DNA of 64,000 nucleotides from Sphingomonas sp. Leaf9 (GTDB lineage Bacteria; Pseudomonadota; Alphaproteobacteria; Sphingomonadales; Sphingomonadaceae), in NCBI RefSeq assembly GCF_001421355.1, contig NZ_LMKC01000003.1:124164-188163 (forward strand). Direction: 5' to 3'. Each line of letters opens with the position of its first letter. Position 1 is the stretch's first letter. The position numbers and the translations under genes were made by a program. Below are positions 44,502 to 54,007 of this stretch, piece after piece. The notes under the pieces are model-generated. The model did not search any database. It had not been told where the DNA came from and saw only the letters and a list, made by a program, of their open reading frames with translations.

Positions 44502-45944
44502 ATGGTCACCGACGTTCCGGGCAGCGCCCACGCCACCAGCTTTCACATCGACGGCCGCTGGGTCGACCGCAGCACCGCCCCGCGCTGCGCCGTGGTCAAC
44601 CCGGCCAGCGAAAGCGCGATCGGCGCCATTGCGATGGGCGACACCGCCGATGTCGACCTGGCGGTCGCCGCCGCGCGCCGCGCATTTGTCTCGTTTTCGG
44701 AAACCTCGGTCGCGGATCGCATCGCACTGCTGCAGCGGATCGCCGATCTGCTGGAGGAACGCGCCGAACGCTTTGCGCAGGCGATCTCCGCCGAAATGGG
44801 CTCGGCGATCGCCTTTGCCCGCGCATCGCAGGTGCCCGCCGGTATCGCCCATGTCCGCGCCCAGATCGAGGTGCTGGGCAGCTATCGCTTCCTGCGCGAA
44901 GAGGCCGGCTTTGCCATTGCGCGCGAACCGATTGGCGTCGCCGCGCTCATCACGCCGTGGAACTGGCCGCTGTACCAGATCACGGCAAAGGTCGCCCCCG
45001 CGCTCGCCGCCGGGTGCACCGTCGTCCTGAAACCCAGCGAGCTGTCACCGTTCAGCGCGCTGTTGTTTGCCGAGGTGATGGCCGATGCCGGCACGCCGCC
45101 CGGTGTCTTCAACCTGGTGAACGGCACGGGCGAGGTCGTCGGCGCTGCGCTGTCGTCGCATCCCGATGTCGACATGGTATCGATCACCGGTTCCACGCGG
45201 GCGGGGATGCTGGTCGCGCAAGGGGCGGCACCGACCATCAAGCGCGTCGTGCAGGAACTGGGCGGTAAATCGCCCAATGTCTTCCTCGACGATGCCGATT
45301 TCGACACGGCGGTGGGCAAGGGCGTGCTGTCGGCGATGCGCAATGTCGGCCAGTCGTGCAGCGCCCCGACCCGCATGATCGTCCCCGTAACGCGTCTGGC
45401 GCACGTGGAGGCGCTGGCCCGCGCGGCGGCGGAGGCCATCGTCGTCGGCGATCCCGCCGATCCGGCGACCGCGATGGGCCCGATCGCCAATCGCGCCCAG
45501 CATGACCGGGTGCAGGCGATGATCGCGGCGGGCATGGCGGAGGGCGCGCGGCTGGTGTGCGGCGGTCCCGGCCGGCCGAACGGGCTCAATCGCGGCTATT
45601 TCGTGCGCCCGACGATCTTTTCCGACGTCAGCCCACGGATGCGGATCGCGCAGGAGGAGATCTTCGGCCCCGTCCTGTGCATCCAGCCCTATGACGATAT
45701 CGAGGATGCGGTGCGCATCGCCAATGATACGGTCTATGGCCTGGGCGCGCATGTCCAGTCGGCCGATCACGACCGCGCCCGTGCCGTCGCGCGCCGGATT
45801 CGCGCGGGGCAGGTGCATATCAACTATCCCCCCTGGACCGCGCACGCCCCGTTCGGCGGCTATCGCCAGTCGGGCAATGGCCGCGAATATGGCGTCCACG
45901 GCCTCGACGAATTTTTGGAGACGAAGGCGATGCTCGGCTATTGA
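44502..45944 (+). CDS. NAD-dependent aldehyde dehydrogenase family protein
   Basis: A 480-residue aldehyde dehydrogenase with catalytic C286 in GQSCSAPTR, general base E252 in QELGGKSPN, and cofactor-site TPWNWP (151-156) and TGSTRAG (229-235). A second in-frame ATG lies 27 bases upstream; 44502 matches the usual N-terminus. It is followed 29 bases later by a DAO-type oxidoreductase, suggesting a two-step oxidation in which an amine goes to an aldehyde and then to an acid. The substrate is unknown, and it is clearly distinct from the GabD-like enzyme at 34 kb. Confidence 0.9.
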   Translation: MVTDVPGSAHATSFHIDGRWVDRSTAPRCAVVNPASESAIGAIAMGDTADVDLAVAAARRAFVSFSETSVADRIALLQRIADLLEERAERFAQAISAEMGSAIAFARASQVPAGIAHVRAQIEVLGSYRFLREEAGFAIAREPIGVAALITPWNWPLYQITAKVAPALAAGCTVVLKPSELSPFSALLFAEVMADAGTPPGVFNLVNGTGEVVGAALSSHPDVDMVSITGSTRAGMLVAQGAAPTIKRVVQELGGKSPNVFLDDADFDTAVGKGVLSAMRNVGQSCSAPTRMIVPVTRLAHVEALARAAAEAIVVGDPADPATAMGPIANRAQHDRVQAMIAAGMAEGARLVCGGPGRPNGLNRGYFVRPTIFSDVSPRMRIAQEEIFGPVLCIQPYDDIEDAVRIANDTVYGLGAHVQSADHDRARAVARRIRAGQVHINYPPWTAHAPFGGYRQSGNGREYGVHGLDEFLETKAMLGY

Positions 45945-45973
45945 GCCGCGCCGCCTGTCGCAGGAGCCTTTCG

Positions 45974-47299
45974 ATGCGCGTACCGCTCACCCCTGTCGAA
46001 TCCTCGCCCGCGCTGCCGGCGGAAGCGGATGTCGTCGTCATCGGCGGCGGCATCATCGGCGCATTCACCGCCTATTATCTCGCCAAGCGAGGCCTGTCGG
46101 TTATGCTGCTGGAAAAGGGGCGGATCGGCGCGGAACAGTCCAGCCGCAACTGGGGCTGGTGCCGCCAGCAAAATCGCGACGCGCGCGAACTGCCGATGGC
46201 CACCAAGTCGCTCGACCTGTGGGAGCAGTTCCAGGCGGAAACCGGTGAGGATGCGGGCTTTCGCCGCTGCGGCCTCCTCTATCTCAGCCGCGACGAAGCC
46301 GAGATCGCGACGTGGGCGCGCTGGGGCCAGTTCGCGCGCAGCGTCGATGTCGAAACGCACATGCTGACCGCCGCGCAGACTGCCGAGCGCAGCAATGGCA
46401 TTGATGGCGCGTGGAAGGGCGGGGTGTGGTCGCCGACCGACGGCACCGCCGACCCGTCGCGCGCGGCTCCCGCCGCTGCCCGCGCCGCCCAGCGGCTGGG
46501 CGCGGCGGTGGTGCAGGATTGCGCGGTGCGCGGGCTGGAGACGAGCGGCGGGCGGCTCTCGGCGGTCGTCACCGAACGCGGCACCATCCGCACCCGTACC
46601 GCGATCCTGAGCGCAGGCGCATGGGCGTCGTCCTTCTGCCACCAATATGGCATCCGCTTCCCGCAGGCGACGATCCGGCAGGCGGCGCTGTCGGTCGGTC
46701 CCGGCGATGGCGACCTGCCGCCCGCACTCCATACCAGCGAGGTATCGGCCACCCGCCGCGTCGATGGCAGCTACACGCTGGCGATCAGCGGCTTTGGCCG
46801 GGTCGATCCGACGCCGCAGCTGCTGCGTTTCTCACCCCAGTTTATCCCGATGTTCCTGCGGCGCTGGCGCAAGCTGCGCCCCGGCGGGGTGCAGGGCGCG
46901 CGCGCCGGGCATGAGACGCTGGCGAAATGGCGGCTCGACCGCCCGACGCCGATGGAAAAGACCCGCATCCTCGACCCCGATCCCGATCCGGCGGCGATCC
47001 GCATGACGCACGAACGCGCGCTCGCGTTGATGCCCGCACTCAAAGGGCGTCCGGTCACCGCGCGCTGGGCGGGCTATGTCGACAGCACACCGGACGGCGT
47101 ACCCGGCATCGGCGAGGTGGAGACGATCCCCGGCTTCGTCATCGCCTCGGGCTTCAGCGGGCATGGCTTCGGCATCGGGCCGGGCGTCGGCCACCTGCTG
47201 GCCGACATGCTGACCGGGGCCGAACCGATCGTGGACCCGAAGCCCTATCACCCCGACCGATTCCGCGAATCCGCCTGGGGCAAGGTCGCCGATTTCTGA
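45974..47299 (+). CDS. DAO-type FAD-dependent oxidoreductase
   Basis: A 441-residue flavoprotein of the DAO superfamily. FAD motif VVIGGGIIGA (21-30) is followed by LLEKGRIGAEQSSRNWGWCRQQNRD. The C-terminal FAD segment is SGFSGHGFGIGPGVGHLLADM. The NWGWCRQQ stretch is typical of a proteobacterial group oxidising amino acids or amines. The CAGGAG ribosome-binding site supports 45974. It forms an operon with the aldehyde dehydrogenase and is the last gene before tRNA-Asp copy 2, mirroring the DAO enzyme just after copy 1. Confidence 0.88.
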   Translation: MRVPLTPVESSPALPAEADVVVIGGGIIGAFTAYYLAKRGLSVMLLEKGRIGAEQSSRNWGWCRQQNRDARELPMATKSLDLWEQFQAETGEDAGFRRCGLLYLSRDEAEIATWARWGQFARSVDVETHMLTAAQTAERSNGIDGAWKGGVWSPTDGTADPSRAAPAAARAAQRLGAAVVQDCAVRGLETSGGRLSAVVTERGTIRTRTAILSAGAWASSFCHQYGIRFPQATIRQAALSVGPGDGDLPPALHTSEVSATRRVDGSYTLAISGFGRVDPTPQLLRFSPQFIPMFLRRWRKLRPGGVQGARAGHETLAKWRLDRPTPMEKTRILDPDPDPAAIRMTHERALALMPALKGRPVTARWAGYVDSTPDGVPGIGEVETIPGFVIASGFSGHGFGIGPGVGHLLADMLTGAEPIVDPKPYHPDRFRESAWGKVADF

Positions 47300-47396
47300 T
47301 CGGCGCCGGCTCCGGCGGGTGCTTTTCGTGTCGGGCGCAAAATACCTGCTTTACACCGGCGATTCGCTCCCCTAGACGCCACCTCCTCGCTAGAGA

Positions 47397-47473
<77 letters not shown>

Positions 47474-47490
47474 TCCTTACCGGATCGGCG

Positions 47491-47706
47491 CTACCGCCAG
47501 CGGCCTGTTTCCATCCACAACAGCATCCGTCGCATCGGTAGCACCCATAGCCACGCGATGCCCGCCACGACGTAGAACACGAGCTGCACCGCCCAGTGCC
47601 AGCCGCCGACGATCGGCGACAGCATCGCCACCGCGATCGCCCACAGCGTCAGCATCAGCAGGATCGCCAATACCCCGGCGGGTTTGCGCCATGTCGGCTC
47701 GTTCAT
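47491..47706 (-). CDS. DUF2842 small membrane protein
   Basis: A 71-residue protein with two transmembrane helices (about 13-31 and 37-57) and a basic C-terminus. It resembles the DUF2842 family of alphaproteobacteria (WRKPAGV start, GWHWAVQLVFYVVAGIAWLWVLP). Function unknown. The start at 47706 gives an ATGA overlap with the 5-formyl-THF cyclo-ligase gene; another ATG 6 bases upstream is possible. It is the last gene of the zapA-6S RNA-5-FCL unit. Confidence 0.82.
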   Translation of the reverse strand: MNEPTWRKPAGVLAILLMLTLWAIAVAMLSPIVGGWHWAVQLVFYVVAGIAWLWVLPMRRMLLWMETGRWR

Positions 47707-48248
47707 GGGCATTCTCCGGTCAGGAACAGGTCGGTTTCGGTGACGATCGCGTGCAGCGGCACGTCCCACGGGTCGCACGGCAGGGCGTCGACGTGCTGCA
47801 CCGACCACGCGATACCGATTCGCAGTGCATCCGGCCAGCACGCGAACGCCCGGTCGTAATGGCCCGCCCCCTGGCCCAGCCTGTTGCAGGCTGCATCGAA
47901 CCCAACCAGCGGCGTCAGGATGATGTCCGGCGCGACCGCCGGCGATTCGGCCCCTGGCTGACGCAGCCCGAATGGCCCGTCGTGCATGGTATCGTCGCTA
48001 TGGAAGCTGATCGGCGATTCGCGGTCGATGACCACCGGCCATGCCAGCCGCGCGCCCGCCGCCCGCGCCGCCGCATCGAACCGCGCCGGATCGGCCTCGC
48101 CGCCGATCGGGACATAGCTGGCGACGATCATGCCGGGTCGCAGCGCAGCGAGGAACAGCGGCGGCGGGGCAGGGGGCGTCGGCCCGCCCGCAACGAATGC
48201 CCGTCGCCGTGCGCGCAGTTCGGCGCGAAGGATACGCTTGTCGGTCAT
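47703..48248 (-). CDS. 5-formyltetrahydrofolate cyclo-ligase
   Basis: ATP-dependent conversion of 5-formyl-THF to 5,10-methenyl-THF. It has 181 residues, starting TDKRILRAELRARRRAF. The ASYVPIGGEADP segment and the nucleotide-binding LTPLVGFDAACNRLGQGAGHYDRAF region, with its G-x-G-x-G-x-YD pattern, identify the family. It follows the 6S RNA on the same strand, the widely conserved zapA-ssrS-fcl order. The start at 48248 lies 7 bases after the RNA's 3' closing stem, so the RNA and mRNA may come from one transcript. Confidence 0.93.
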   Translation of the reverse strand: MTDKRILRAELRARRRAFVAGGPTPPAPPPLFLAALRPGMIVASYVPIGGEADPARFDAAARAAGARLAWPVVIDRESPISFHSDDTMHDGPFGLRQPGAESPAVAPDIILTPLVGFDAACNRLGQGAGHYDRAFACWPDALRIGIAWSVQHVDALPCDPWDVPLHAIVTETDLFLTGECP

Positions 48249-48254
48249 GGAAAT

Positions 48255-48425
48255 GGGGTGTGGCGGAACCACCATGGGCCGTTTGCCGCGTTATCCACTG
48301 ACGCACGGTACGTCAGGTGGGGATCATGTACGTCAGACCAGGATCTGCGCAGGGACAACCCCCATGGATGAAGAAATAGCCTCAGGGATTATGCAAGGCT
48401 CGCACCGGGCAGTCCCGCCGACCCC
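48255..48425 (-). ncRNA. ssrS: 6S RNA
   Basis: The roughly 171-nt interval lies between zapA and the 5-FCL gene, the standard location of 6S RNA. The ends pair into a closing stem: GGGGT and GGCGG near the 5' end match CCGCC and ACCCC at the 3' end. Between them are two long pairable halves with an unpaired-looking central region, as needed to mimic an open promoter and bind sigma-70 RNA polymerase. The ends are estimated from pairing and gene borders; the fold was not computed. Confidence 0.75.
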
Positions 48426-48428
48426 TAT

Positions 48429-48731
48429 TTAGGCGTCGGCAGCTGGTTCCTCAAGGGCGGATGCGACGGCTTCCAACCGTTCGGCGATCCGGTCGAGCAG
48501 TTCGCCGGTTCCGTCCGCGGTCGCCGCCGGGGCCTCGCGCTCCGACAATTGGTCGGCCAGGATCAGCGCGATGTAGAGCAGGGTCCGCTCCGACGACCCG
48601 CCCGATGCGTGCTGCACGGCGGGGGCGTGGCGTTCCAGCATCGCGCCCAGCGCGCGCAATTTCGGCTCCTCCCCGTCGCGGCAGCCGACCTGATGGCTGC
48701 GGCCGGCGATGGTCAGCGTGATCTGGCCCAT
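48429..48731 (-). CDS. zapA: cell division protein ZapA
   Basis: A 100-residue FtsZ-associated protein that bundles protofilaments at the division ring. The N-terminal beta hairpin ITLTIAGRSHQVGC, the DGEEPKLRALGAMLERH segment and the long coiled-coil helix beginning LLYIALILADQLSERE match ZapA. Its start overlaps the stop of a small upstream coiled-coil gene. Convergent expression with division is inferred from the family only. Confidence 0.92.
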   Translation of the reverse strand: MGQITLTIAGRSHQVGCRDGEEPKLRALGAMLERHAPAVQHASGGSSERTLLYIALILADQLSEREAPAATADGTGELLDRIAERLEAVASALEEPAADA

Positions 48732-48922
48732 CAGTCGGCGTCCGCTTCGCGCGCGATCACCGCGTCCAGCGCGCCGATCGCATCGCCGATCCGGGTACGC
48801 AGCGCGGCGTGGCGTGACGACAGCGCACGAGTCGTTTCGCCCTGGGCCTGTGCCGCGCGTTCGATCCGTTCCAGCGCCCGTTCGATCCGCGCGATGGTGG
48901 CGGCATGGGGTGTGTCGCTCAT
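48731..48922 (-). CDS. small coiled-coil protein upstream of zapA
   Basis: A 63-residue, almost wholly helical protein with heptad-like A/L/I spacing (ATIARIERALERIERAAQAQ and ALRTRIGDAIGALDAVI). No family is recognised with certainty. The stop codon shares one base with the zapA start region, so the pair is co-translated. By position it could be a ZapA partner, but that is inference. The ATG has a CGATGAG context with a weak GATAACTCC upstream. Confidence 0.72.
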   Translation of the reverse strand: MSDTPHAATIARIERALERIERAAQAQGETTRALSSRHAALRTRIGDAIGALDAVIAREADAD

Positions 48923-49038
48923 CGGAGTTATCGATCCTTGCTAAACATGTTAAACAAACCTCGGGTTTGGCGGTTGACTGAACGGCGCGACGGTTCCAAA
49001 GGCTCGCGCGACCCTATCAGCGCCCAACAGGAGTGCGC

Positions 49039-51018
49039 GTGACCATATCCCAGCTCGAACTCGCCAACGCCATCCGCGTTTTGTCGATGGACGCGGTGGA
49101 GGCCGCCAATTCGGGGCACCCCGGCATGCCGATGGGCATGGCCGATGTCGCGACCGTCCTCTGGTCGAAATTCCTGAAGTTCGACCCGGCCGATCCGCAC
49201 TGGGCCGACCGTGACCGCTTCGTCCTGTCGGCGGGCCATGGATCGATGCTGATCTATTCGCTCCTCCATCTGACCGGCTATGCCAAGCCGACCCTTCAGG
49301 ACATTGCGAATTTCCGCAAGCTCGGCAGCCCGTGTGCCGGCCACCCGGAGAATTTCGAACTGCCCGGCATCGAATGCACCACCGGCCCGCTGGGGCAGGG
49401 CCTCGCGATGGCAGTCGGCATGGCGACCGCCGAACGGCACCTGAACACCGTGTTCGGTGACGGGCTGGTCGATCACCGCACCTGGGTGATCGCCGGCGAT
49501 GGTTGCCTGATGGAAGGCATCAACCACGAGGCGATCGGCCTTGCCGGCCACCTGAAGCTCGGCCGCCTGAACGTCCTGTGGGACGACAACCGCATCACCA
49601 TCGACGGTTCGACCGACCTGTCGACCAGCGAGGACGTGGCCGCCCGCTATGCCGCGACCGGCTGGCACGTCGTCGCCTGCGACGGCCACGACTTCGCCGA
49701 CATCGAACGCGCGCTGACCGAAGCCGCCGCCGACCCGCGCCCGTCGCTGGTCTGCTGCCGCACGGTGATCGGCAAGGGTGCCCCGAACAAGGGCGGCAGC
49801 CACAAGGTCCACGGTTCGCCGCTGGGCGCCGACGAAATCCTCGCCACCCGCGCCGCGCTGCTGTGGGAGCATGAGGCGTTCCACCTGCCCGAAAAGCTGA
49901 CCGATGCATGGAAGGAAATCGGCGCACGGGGCCAGTCGGTCCATGCCGACTGGAACAGCCGCCTGTCGGCACATGCCGACCGCGCCGAGTTCGAGCGCCG
50001 CATGGCGAACCAGCTCCCCGACGGCTGGTCGCTGAAAGCCCATATCGACGGCCTGATCACCGAGCCGAAGAAGATCGCGACCCGCGTCGCATCCTCGCTG
50101 GCCCTTGAAGCGATCAACGCCTCGCTGCCCGAAACCATCGGCGGCTCGGCCGACCTTACGCCCTCGAACAATACTCAGACCAAGGCGCTGACCCCGCTGA
50201 CGGCCGAGGATTATTCGGGCCGCTACATCCACTACGGCATCCGTGAATTCGGCATGTCGGCGGCGATGAACGGCATGGCGCTGCACGGCGGCGTGCTGGC
50301 CTATGGCGGCACCTTCCTGGTCTTCGCCGACTATGCCCGCCCCGCGATCCGCCTGTCGGCGCTGCAGAATGCCGGTGTCGTCTATGTCATGACCCACGAC
50401 TCGATCGGTCTGGGCGAAGACGGCCCGACCCACCAGCCGATCGAACATGTGATGAGCCTGCGCATCATCCCCGGCCTCGACGTGTATCGCCCCGCCGATG
50501 CGGTCGAGACGGCGGAATGCTGGGAACTGGCGGTACAGCGTCGCGACGGCCCGTCGCTGCTCGCCCTGTCGCGCCAGAACCTGCCGCAGCTTCGCACGGA
50601 AACGGGTGAGAACCGCAGCGCCAAGGGTGCCTATCGCCTGAAATCGGCCGAAGCCGACCGCCGCGTCATCCTGATCGCAACCGGTTCGGAGGTCGAGATC
50701 GCCGTCGGCGTCGCGCAGCAGCTGGAAGCGAAGGGCATCGGGGCCGATATCGTGTCGATGCCGTGCTGGTCGCGCTTCGATGCGCAGGACGCGGCGTACC
50801 GCGAGGACGTGCTGCCGCACGCCCGCCCGGACGAGATCCTGCGCGTGTCGATCGAGGCGGGCACGACCGTCGGCTGGGAACGCTACACCATGGTCGACGG
50901 CCTGCGCTTCGGCATCGACCGGTTCGGCGCATCGGCCCCGGCCGACAAGCTCTACGAATATTTCGGACTGACCGCCGATGCCATCACCGCAAAGGTGCTG
51001 GCGCGGCTTGGCAACTGA
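49039..51018 (+). CDS. tkt: transketolase
   Basis: Thiamine-diphosphate enzyme moving two-carbon units in the pentose phosphate pathway. At 659 residues it is a full-length bacterial enzyme. It has the N-terminal ANSGHPGMPMG and GHGSMLIYSLLHL, the TPP motif GDGCLMEGINHEA...DDN, the central domain HDSIGLGEDGPTHQP, and a C-terminal domain from about 530. The GTG at 49039 is chosen because CAGGAG is 5 bases upstream; a GTG two codons earlier is also open. It heads a tkt-gap-MOSC-pgk operon. Confidence 0.95.
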   Translation: MTISQLELANAIRVLSMDAVEAANSGHPGMPMGMADVATVLWSKFLKFDPADPHWADRDRFVLSAGHGSMLIYSLLHLTGYAKPTLQDIANFRKLGSPCAGHPENFELPGIECTTGPLGQGLAMAVGMATAERHLNTVFGDGLVDHRTWVIAGDGCLMEGINHEAIGLAGHLKLGRLNVLWDDNRITIDGSTDLSTSEDVAARYAATGWHVVACDGHDFADIERALTEAAADPRPSLVCCRTVIGKGAPNKGGSHKVHGSPLGADEILATRAALLWEHEAFHLPEKLTDAWKEIGARGQSVHADWNSRLSAHADRAEFERRMANQLPDGWSLKAHIDGLITEPKKIATRVASSLALEAINASLPETIGGSADLTPSNNTQTKALTPLTAEDYSGRYIHYGIREFGMSAAMNGMALHGGVLAYGGTFLVFADYARPAIRLSALQNAGVVYVMTHDSIGLGEDGPTHQPIEHVMSLRIIPGLDVYRPADAVETAECWELAVQRRDGPSLLALSRQNLPQLRTETGENRSAKGAYRLKSAEADRRVILIATGSEVEIAVGVAQQLEAKGIGADIVSMPCWSRFDAQDAAYREDVLPHARPDEILRVSIEAGTTVGWERYTMVDGLRFGIDRFGASAPADKLYEYFGLTADAITAKVLARLGN

Positions 51019-51030
51019 GGAGACGCGGAT

Positions 51031-52038
51031 ATGACGAAAGTAGCGATCAACGGGTTCGGGCGCATCGGCCGTCTGGTGGCGCGCGCGATCCTCGAACGCC
51101 CCGATAGCGGGCTCGAGCTGGTGACGATCAACGACCTGGCCGACGCGAAGTCGAACGCGTGGCTGTTCAGCCGCGATTCGGTCCATGGCAAGTATCCGGG
51201 CGACGTCGCCGCCGAAGGCGACGATCTGGTCATCGACGGCAAGCGCATCCGCGTGACTGCCGAGCGTGACCCGGCCAACCTGCCGCACAAGGAACTGGGC
51301 GTCGAACTGGTGCTCGAATGCACCGGCTTCTTCACCGACCGTGACGCCTGCCAGAAGCATATCGATGCCGGTGCCAAGCGCGTGCTGATCTCGGCCCCGG
51401 GCAAGAATGTCGACCTGACCGTCGTGTACGGCGTCAACCACGACAAGCTCGAAGCCGGCCACACGATCGTGTCGAACGCGTCGTGCACCACCAACTGCCT
51501 GGCCCCGGTCGCCAAGGTGCTGAACGATTCGATCGGCATCGAACGCGGCCTGATGACCACGATCCACGCCTATACCAACGATCAGAAGATCCTCGACCAG
51601 ATCCACCCCGATCTGCGCCGCGCCCGTGCCGCTGCGATGTCGATGATCCCGACCACCACCGGCGCCGCCCGCGCGGTCGGTGAAGTGCTGCCCGAACTGA
51701 AGGGCCGTCTCGACGGTTCGGCGGTGCGCGTGCCGGTGCCGGACGGCAGCCTGGTCGACCTGACCTTCACCCCGAAGCGCGACACGACCAAGGATGAAGT
51801 GAACGCCATCCTGAAGGCCGCAGCGGAATCGGGCCCGCTGAAGGGCGTGCTGGTCTTCTCGGACGAACCGCTGGTGTCGATCGACATCGTGCACACGCCC
51901 GCGTCGTCGACCGTCGACAGCCTCGAAACCGCCGTGCTCGACGGCAAACTGGTCCGCGTCGTGTCGTGGTACGATAACGAATGGGGCTTCTCGAACCGCA
52001 TGGTCGACACCGCGACCGCGATGGCGAAGCTGGGCTGA
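51031..52038 (+). CDS. gap: glyceraldehyde-3-phosphate dehydrogenase, type I
   Basis: A 335-residue NAD-linked GAPDH. The Rossmann start is [13 protein letters not shown], with D35 giving NAD preference. The catalytic C152 lies in [12 protein letters not shown], His is in the following TTIHAYT segment, and the S-loop region [14 protein letters not shown] precedes the C-terminal substrate-binding part. It is 12 bases after tkt and in operon with pgk. Confidence 0.96.
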   Translation: MTKVAINGFGRIGRLVARAILERPDSGLELVTINDLADAKSNAWLFSRDSVHGKYPGDVAAEGDDLVIDGKRIRVTAERDPANLPHKELGVELVLECTGFFTDRDACQKHIDAGAKRVLISAPGKNVDLTVVYGVNHDKLEAGHTIVSNASCTTNCLAPVAKVLNDSIGIERGLMTTIHAYTNDQKILDQIHPDLRRARAAAMSMIPTTTGAARAVGEVLPELKGRLDGSAVRVPVPDGSLVDLTFTPKRDTTKDEVNAILKAAAESGPLKGVLVFSDEPLVSIDIVHTPASSTVDSLETAVLDGKLVRVVSWYDNEWGFSNRMVDTATAMAKLG

Positions 52039-52043
52039 TCCCG

Positions 52044-52520
52044 GTGGCGGGCGGTATCCTGAAGGGCATCGCCCGCCACGCTTTTTCGCGCGGGCCGATC
52101 GAGCTGGTCCAGGCGGTGCGCGTCACCGTCGAAACCGGCATCGACGGCGATTTCCGGGGCGCGCTGAAGCCCGGCCGCAACAAGCGGCAGGTGTCGCTGA
52201 TGGAAGTCGGCGACTGGGCACAGGCGATGACGCTGATCGGCCACGACCTGCCCTGGTGGGAACGCCGCGCGAATTTGGCTGTAGAGGATTTCGACCTTCC
52301 AAAGATCGCCGGCGTGCGCATCCGCGTGGGCGAAGTGCTGCTCGCCATCACCAAGGAATGTGACCCGTGCAGCCGCATGGAAACCATCGCCGAAGGCCTG
52401 CGCGCGGCGCTCACCCCCGACTGGCGCGGCGGCGCGCTGGCGCAGGTGATCGAAGGCGGCATGATGCGCGTCGGCGACCAGATAAGAATTGAAACCCACG
52501 CCCCCGTTCGTGCTGAGTAG
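52044..52520 (+). CDS. MOSC domain-containing protein
   Basis: A 158-residue single MOSC domain, the C-terminal sulfur-carrying domain type of molybdenum cofactor sulfurases, YiiM and YuaD. The conserved cysteine is in KECDPCSRM, preceded by NLAVEDFDLPKIAGVRIRVGEVLL. It probably handles sulfur for Mo-enzymes or detoxifies hydroxylated compounds. The GTG at 52044 is five bases after the gap stop; a longer in-frame start inside gap is unlikely. Its final Glu and stop codon are part of a dispersed inverted repeat. Confidence 0.85.
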   Translation: MAGGILKGIARHAFSRGPIELVQAVRVTVETGIDGDFRGALKPGRNKRQVSLMEVGDWAQAMTLIGHDLPWWERRANLAVEDFDLPKIAGVRIRVGEVLLAITKECDPCSRMETIAEGLRAALTPDWRGGALAQVIEGGMMRVGDQIRIETHAPVRAE

Positions 52521-52597
52521 GGACTGAGCTTGTCGAAGGCCCGTATCGAAGCATCCTTCGATACGCCATTTCGACTTCGCTCAATGGCTACTCAGGA
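52512..52597. repeat. imperfect inverted repeat between MOSC gene and pgk
   Basis: Left CTGAGTAG...GAGCTTGTCGAAG...CGTATCGAAG matches right CTTCGATACG...TTCGACTTCGCTCA...CTACTCAG over about 40-nt arms with several mismatches. The first bases provide the MOSC stop codon (TAG at 52518). The element sits 28 bases upstream of the pgk ATG. The GAGCTTGTCGAAG core is a motif often dispersed in sphingomonad genomes (recollection, not tested). Confidence 0.85.
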
Positions 52598-52625
52598 GGA
52601 GCGGGTGGCCAAAAGGAGCGAAGAC

Positions 52626-53816
52626 ATGAGCCGTAATTTCAAGACGCTCGACGACATGGGCGACCTCACCGGCAAGCGCGTGCTGGTCCGCGAGGACCTG
52701 AACGTGCCGATGGCCGATGGCGCCGTCACCGACGACACCCGCCTGCGCGCCACCATCGGCACCGTCACCGAACTGGCGGATCGCGGCGCGATCGTCCTGA
52801 TCCTCGCCCATTTTGGCCGTCCCAAGGGGCAGCCGAGCCCCGAATTCTCGCTGTCGCAGGTCGTCCGGCCGCTCGCGTCGGTGCTCGGCCGCGAAGTCCG
52901 CTATGTCGACTGGGAAGGGGCCGAGGCGAATGTCGCGACGCTCAACCCCGGCGACATCGCCGTCCTCGAAAACACGCGCTTCTTCGGTGGTGAGGAAAAG
53001 AACGACCCGGCGGTGATCGACCGCTTCGCGTCGCTCGGCGACATGTACGTCAACGACGCCTTCTCGGCCGCCCACCGCGCCCATGCCTCGACCGAGGGCC
53101 TTGCCCACAAGCTCCCGGCGTTCGCCGGGCGGCAGATGGAGGCGGAACTCGACGCGCTGGACAAGGCGCTGGGCAATCCACAGCACCCCGTCGCCGCGGT
53201 CGTCGGCGGGGCGAAGGTGTCGTCGAAGCTCGACGTGCTGAAGCATCTGGTCGGGCAGGTCGATCATCTCATCATCGGTGGCGGTATGGCCAACACCTTC
53301 CTCGCCGCGCGTGGCGTGAACGTCGGCAAGTCGCTGTGCGAGCATGACCTGACCGGCACTGCCGACGAGATTTTCGACGCGGCGGAAAAGGCCGGCTGCA
53401 CCATCCACCTGCCGTATGACGTGGTGGTCGCCAAGGAGTTCAAGCCGAACCCCGCCACCCGCACCGTCAACGTCCACGAAGTCGCCGCCGATGAAATGAT
53501 CCTCGACGTGGGGCCTGCCGCGACCGAGGCACTGGGCGACGTGCTGAAGAACTGCCGGACGCTGGTGTGGAACGGCCCGATGGGCGCGTTCGAAACCCCG
53601 CCGTTCGACGTGGCGACCGTCGCGCTCGCGAAGACGGCGGCGGCGCTGACTGCCGATGGCTCGCTGGTATCGGTCGCGGGCGGTGGCGACACCGTCGCCG
53701 CGCTGAACCAGGCCGGGGTGAGCGACCAGTTCAGCTTCATCTCGACCGCCGGTGGCGCGTTCCTCGAATGGATGGAGGGCAAGGAGCTGCCCGGCGTCGC
53801 CGCGCTGATCCGCTAA
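52626..53816 (+). CDS. pgk: phosphoglycerate kinase
   Basis: A 396-residue enzyme making 3-phosphoglycerate and ATP from 1,3-bisphosphoglycerate. Signatures are [58 protein letters not shown] and the C-terminal nucleotide loop [11 protein letters not shown]. The ATG at 52626 has an AAAAGGAGCG ribosome-binding site; the frame is open upstream through the inverted repeat but without homology. It is followed by a hairpin repeat rather than directly by fba. Confidence 0.96.
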   Translation: MSRNFKTLDDMGDLTGKRVLVREDLNVPMADGAVTDDTRLRATIGTVTELADRGAIVLILAHFGRPKGQPSPEFSLSQVVRPLASVLGREVRYVDWEGAEANVATLNPGDIAVLENTRFFGGEEKNDPAVIDRFASLGDMYVNDAFSAAHRAHASTEGLAHKLPAFAGRQMEAELDALDKALGNPQHPVAAVVGGAKVSSKLDVLKHLVGQVDHLIIGGGMANTFLAARGVNVGKSLCEHDLTGTADEIFDAAEKAGCTIHLPYDVVVAKEFKPNPATRTVNVHEVAADEMILDVGPAATEALGDVLKNCRTLVWNGPMGAFETPPFDVATVALAKTAAALTADGSLVSVAGGGDTVAALNQAGVSDQFSFISTAGGAFLEWMEGKELPGVAALIR

Positions 53817-53837
53817 ACCCGCCACCCGATCCACGGT

Positions 53838-53915
53838 ACCCCCGCGCAGGCGGGGGTCCAGGGCGCCGGACGCTACGCTGCGTTGTCTGGCTCTGGACCC
53901 CGCCTGCGCGGGGGT
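53838..53915. repeat. hairpin repeat after pgk
   Basis: The left arm ACCCCCGCGCAGGCGGGGG with TCCAG pairs with a right arm CTGGACCCC and GCCTGCGCGGGGGT, one base shorter, around a 31-nt loop. The arms are 24 and 23 nt. It lies 21 bases after the pgk stop and is followed by GTTTTAGGG, so it may also end transcription. Confidence 0.85.
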
Positions 53916-54007
53916 CCGGCGTTTTAGGGCCTGCACACCCAACAACAGACTTGATCCAAATCCCAACCGCGACTACCCGTTCAACACGTTAAACGAAGGG
54001 TAGGGCG

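Noticed and set aside
47303..47326. Terminator after the second DAO oxidoreductase
   Set aside because: The CGCCG/CGGCG stem is only 5 bp and is separated from its T-run by several bases, so it is too weak to list.
48928..51894. A 988-codon open frame antisense to tkt and gap
   Set aside because: Same G+C shadow effect. Composition is atypical (very rich in R, H, Q and V) and it lies opposite two unmistakable glycolytic genes.
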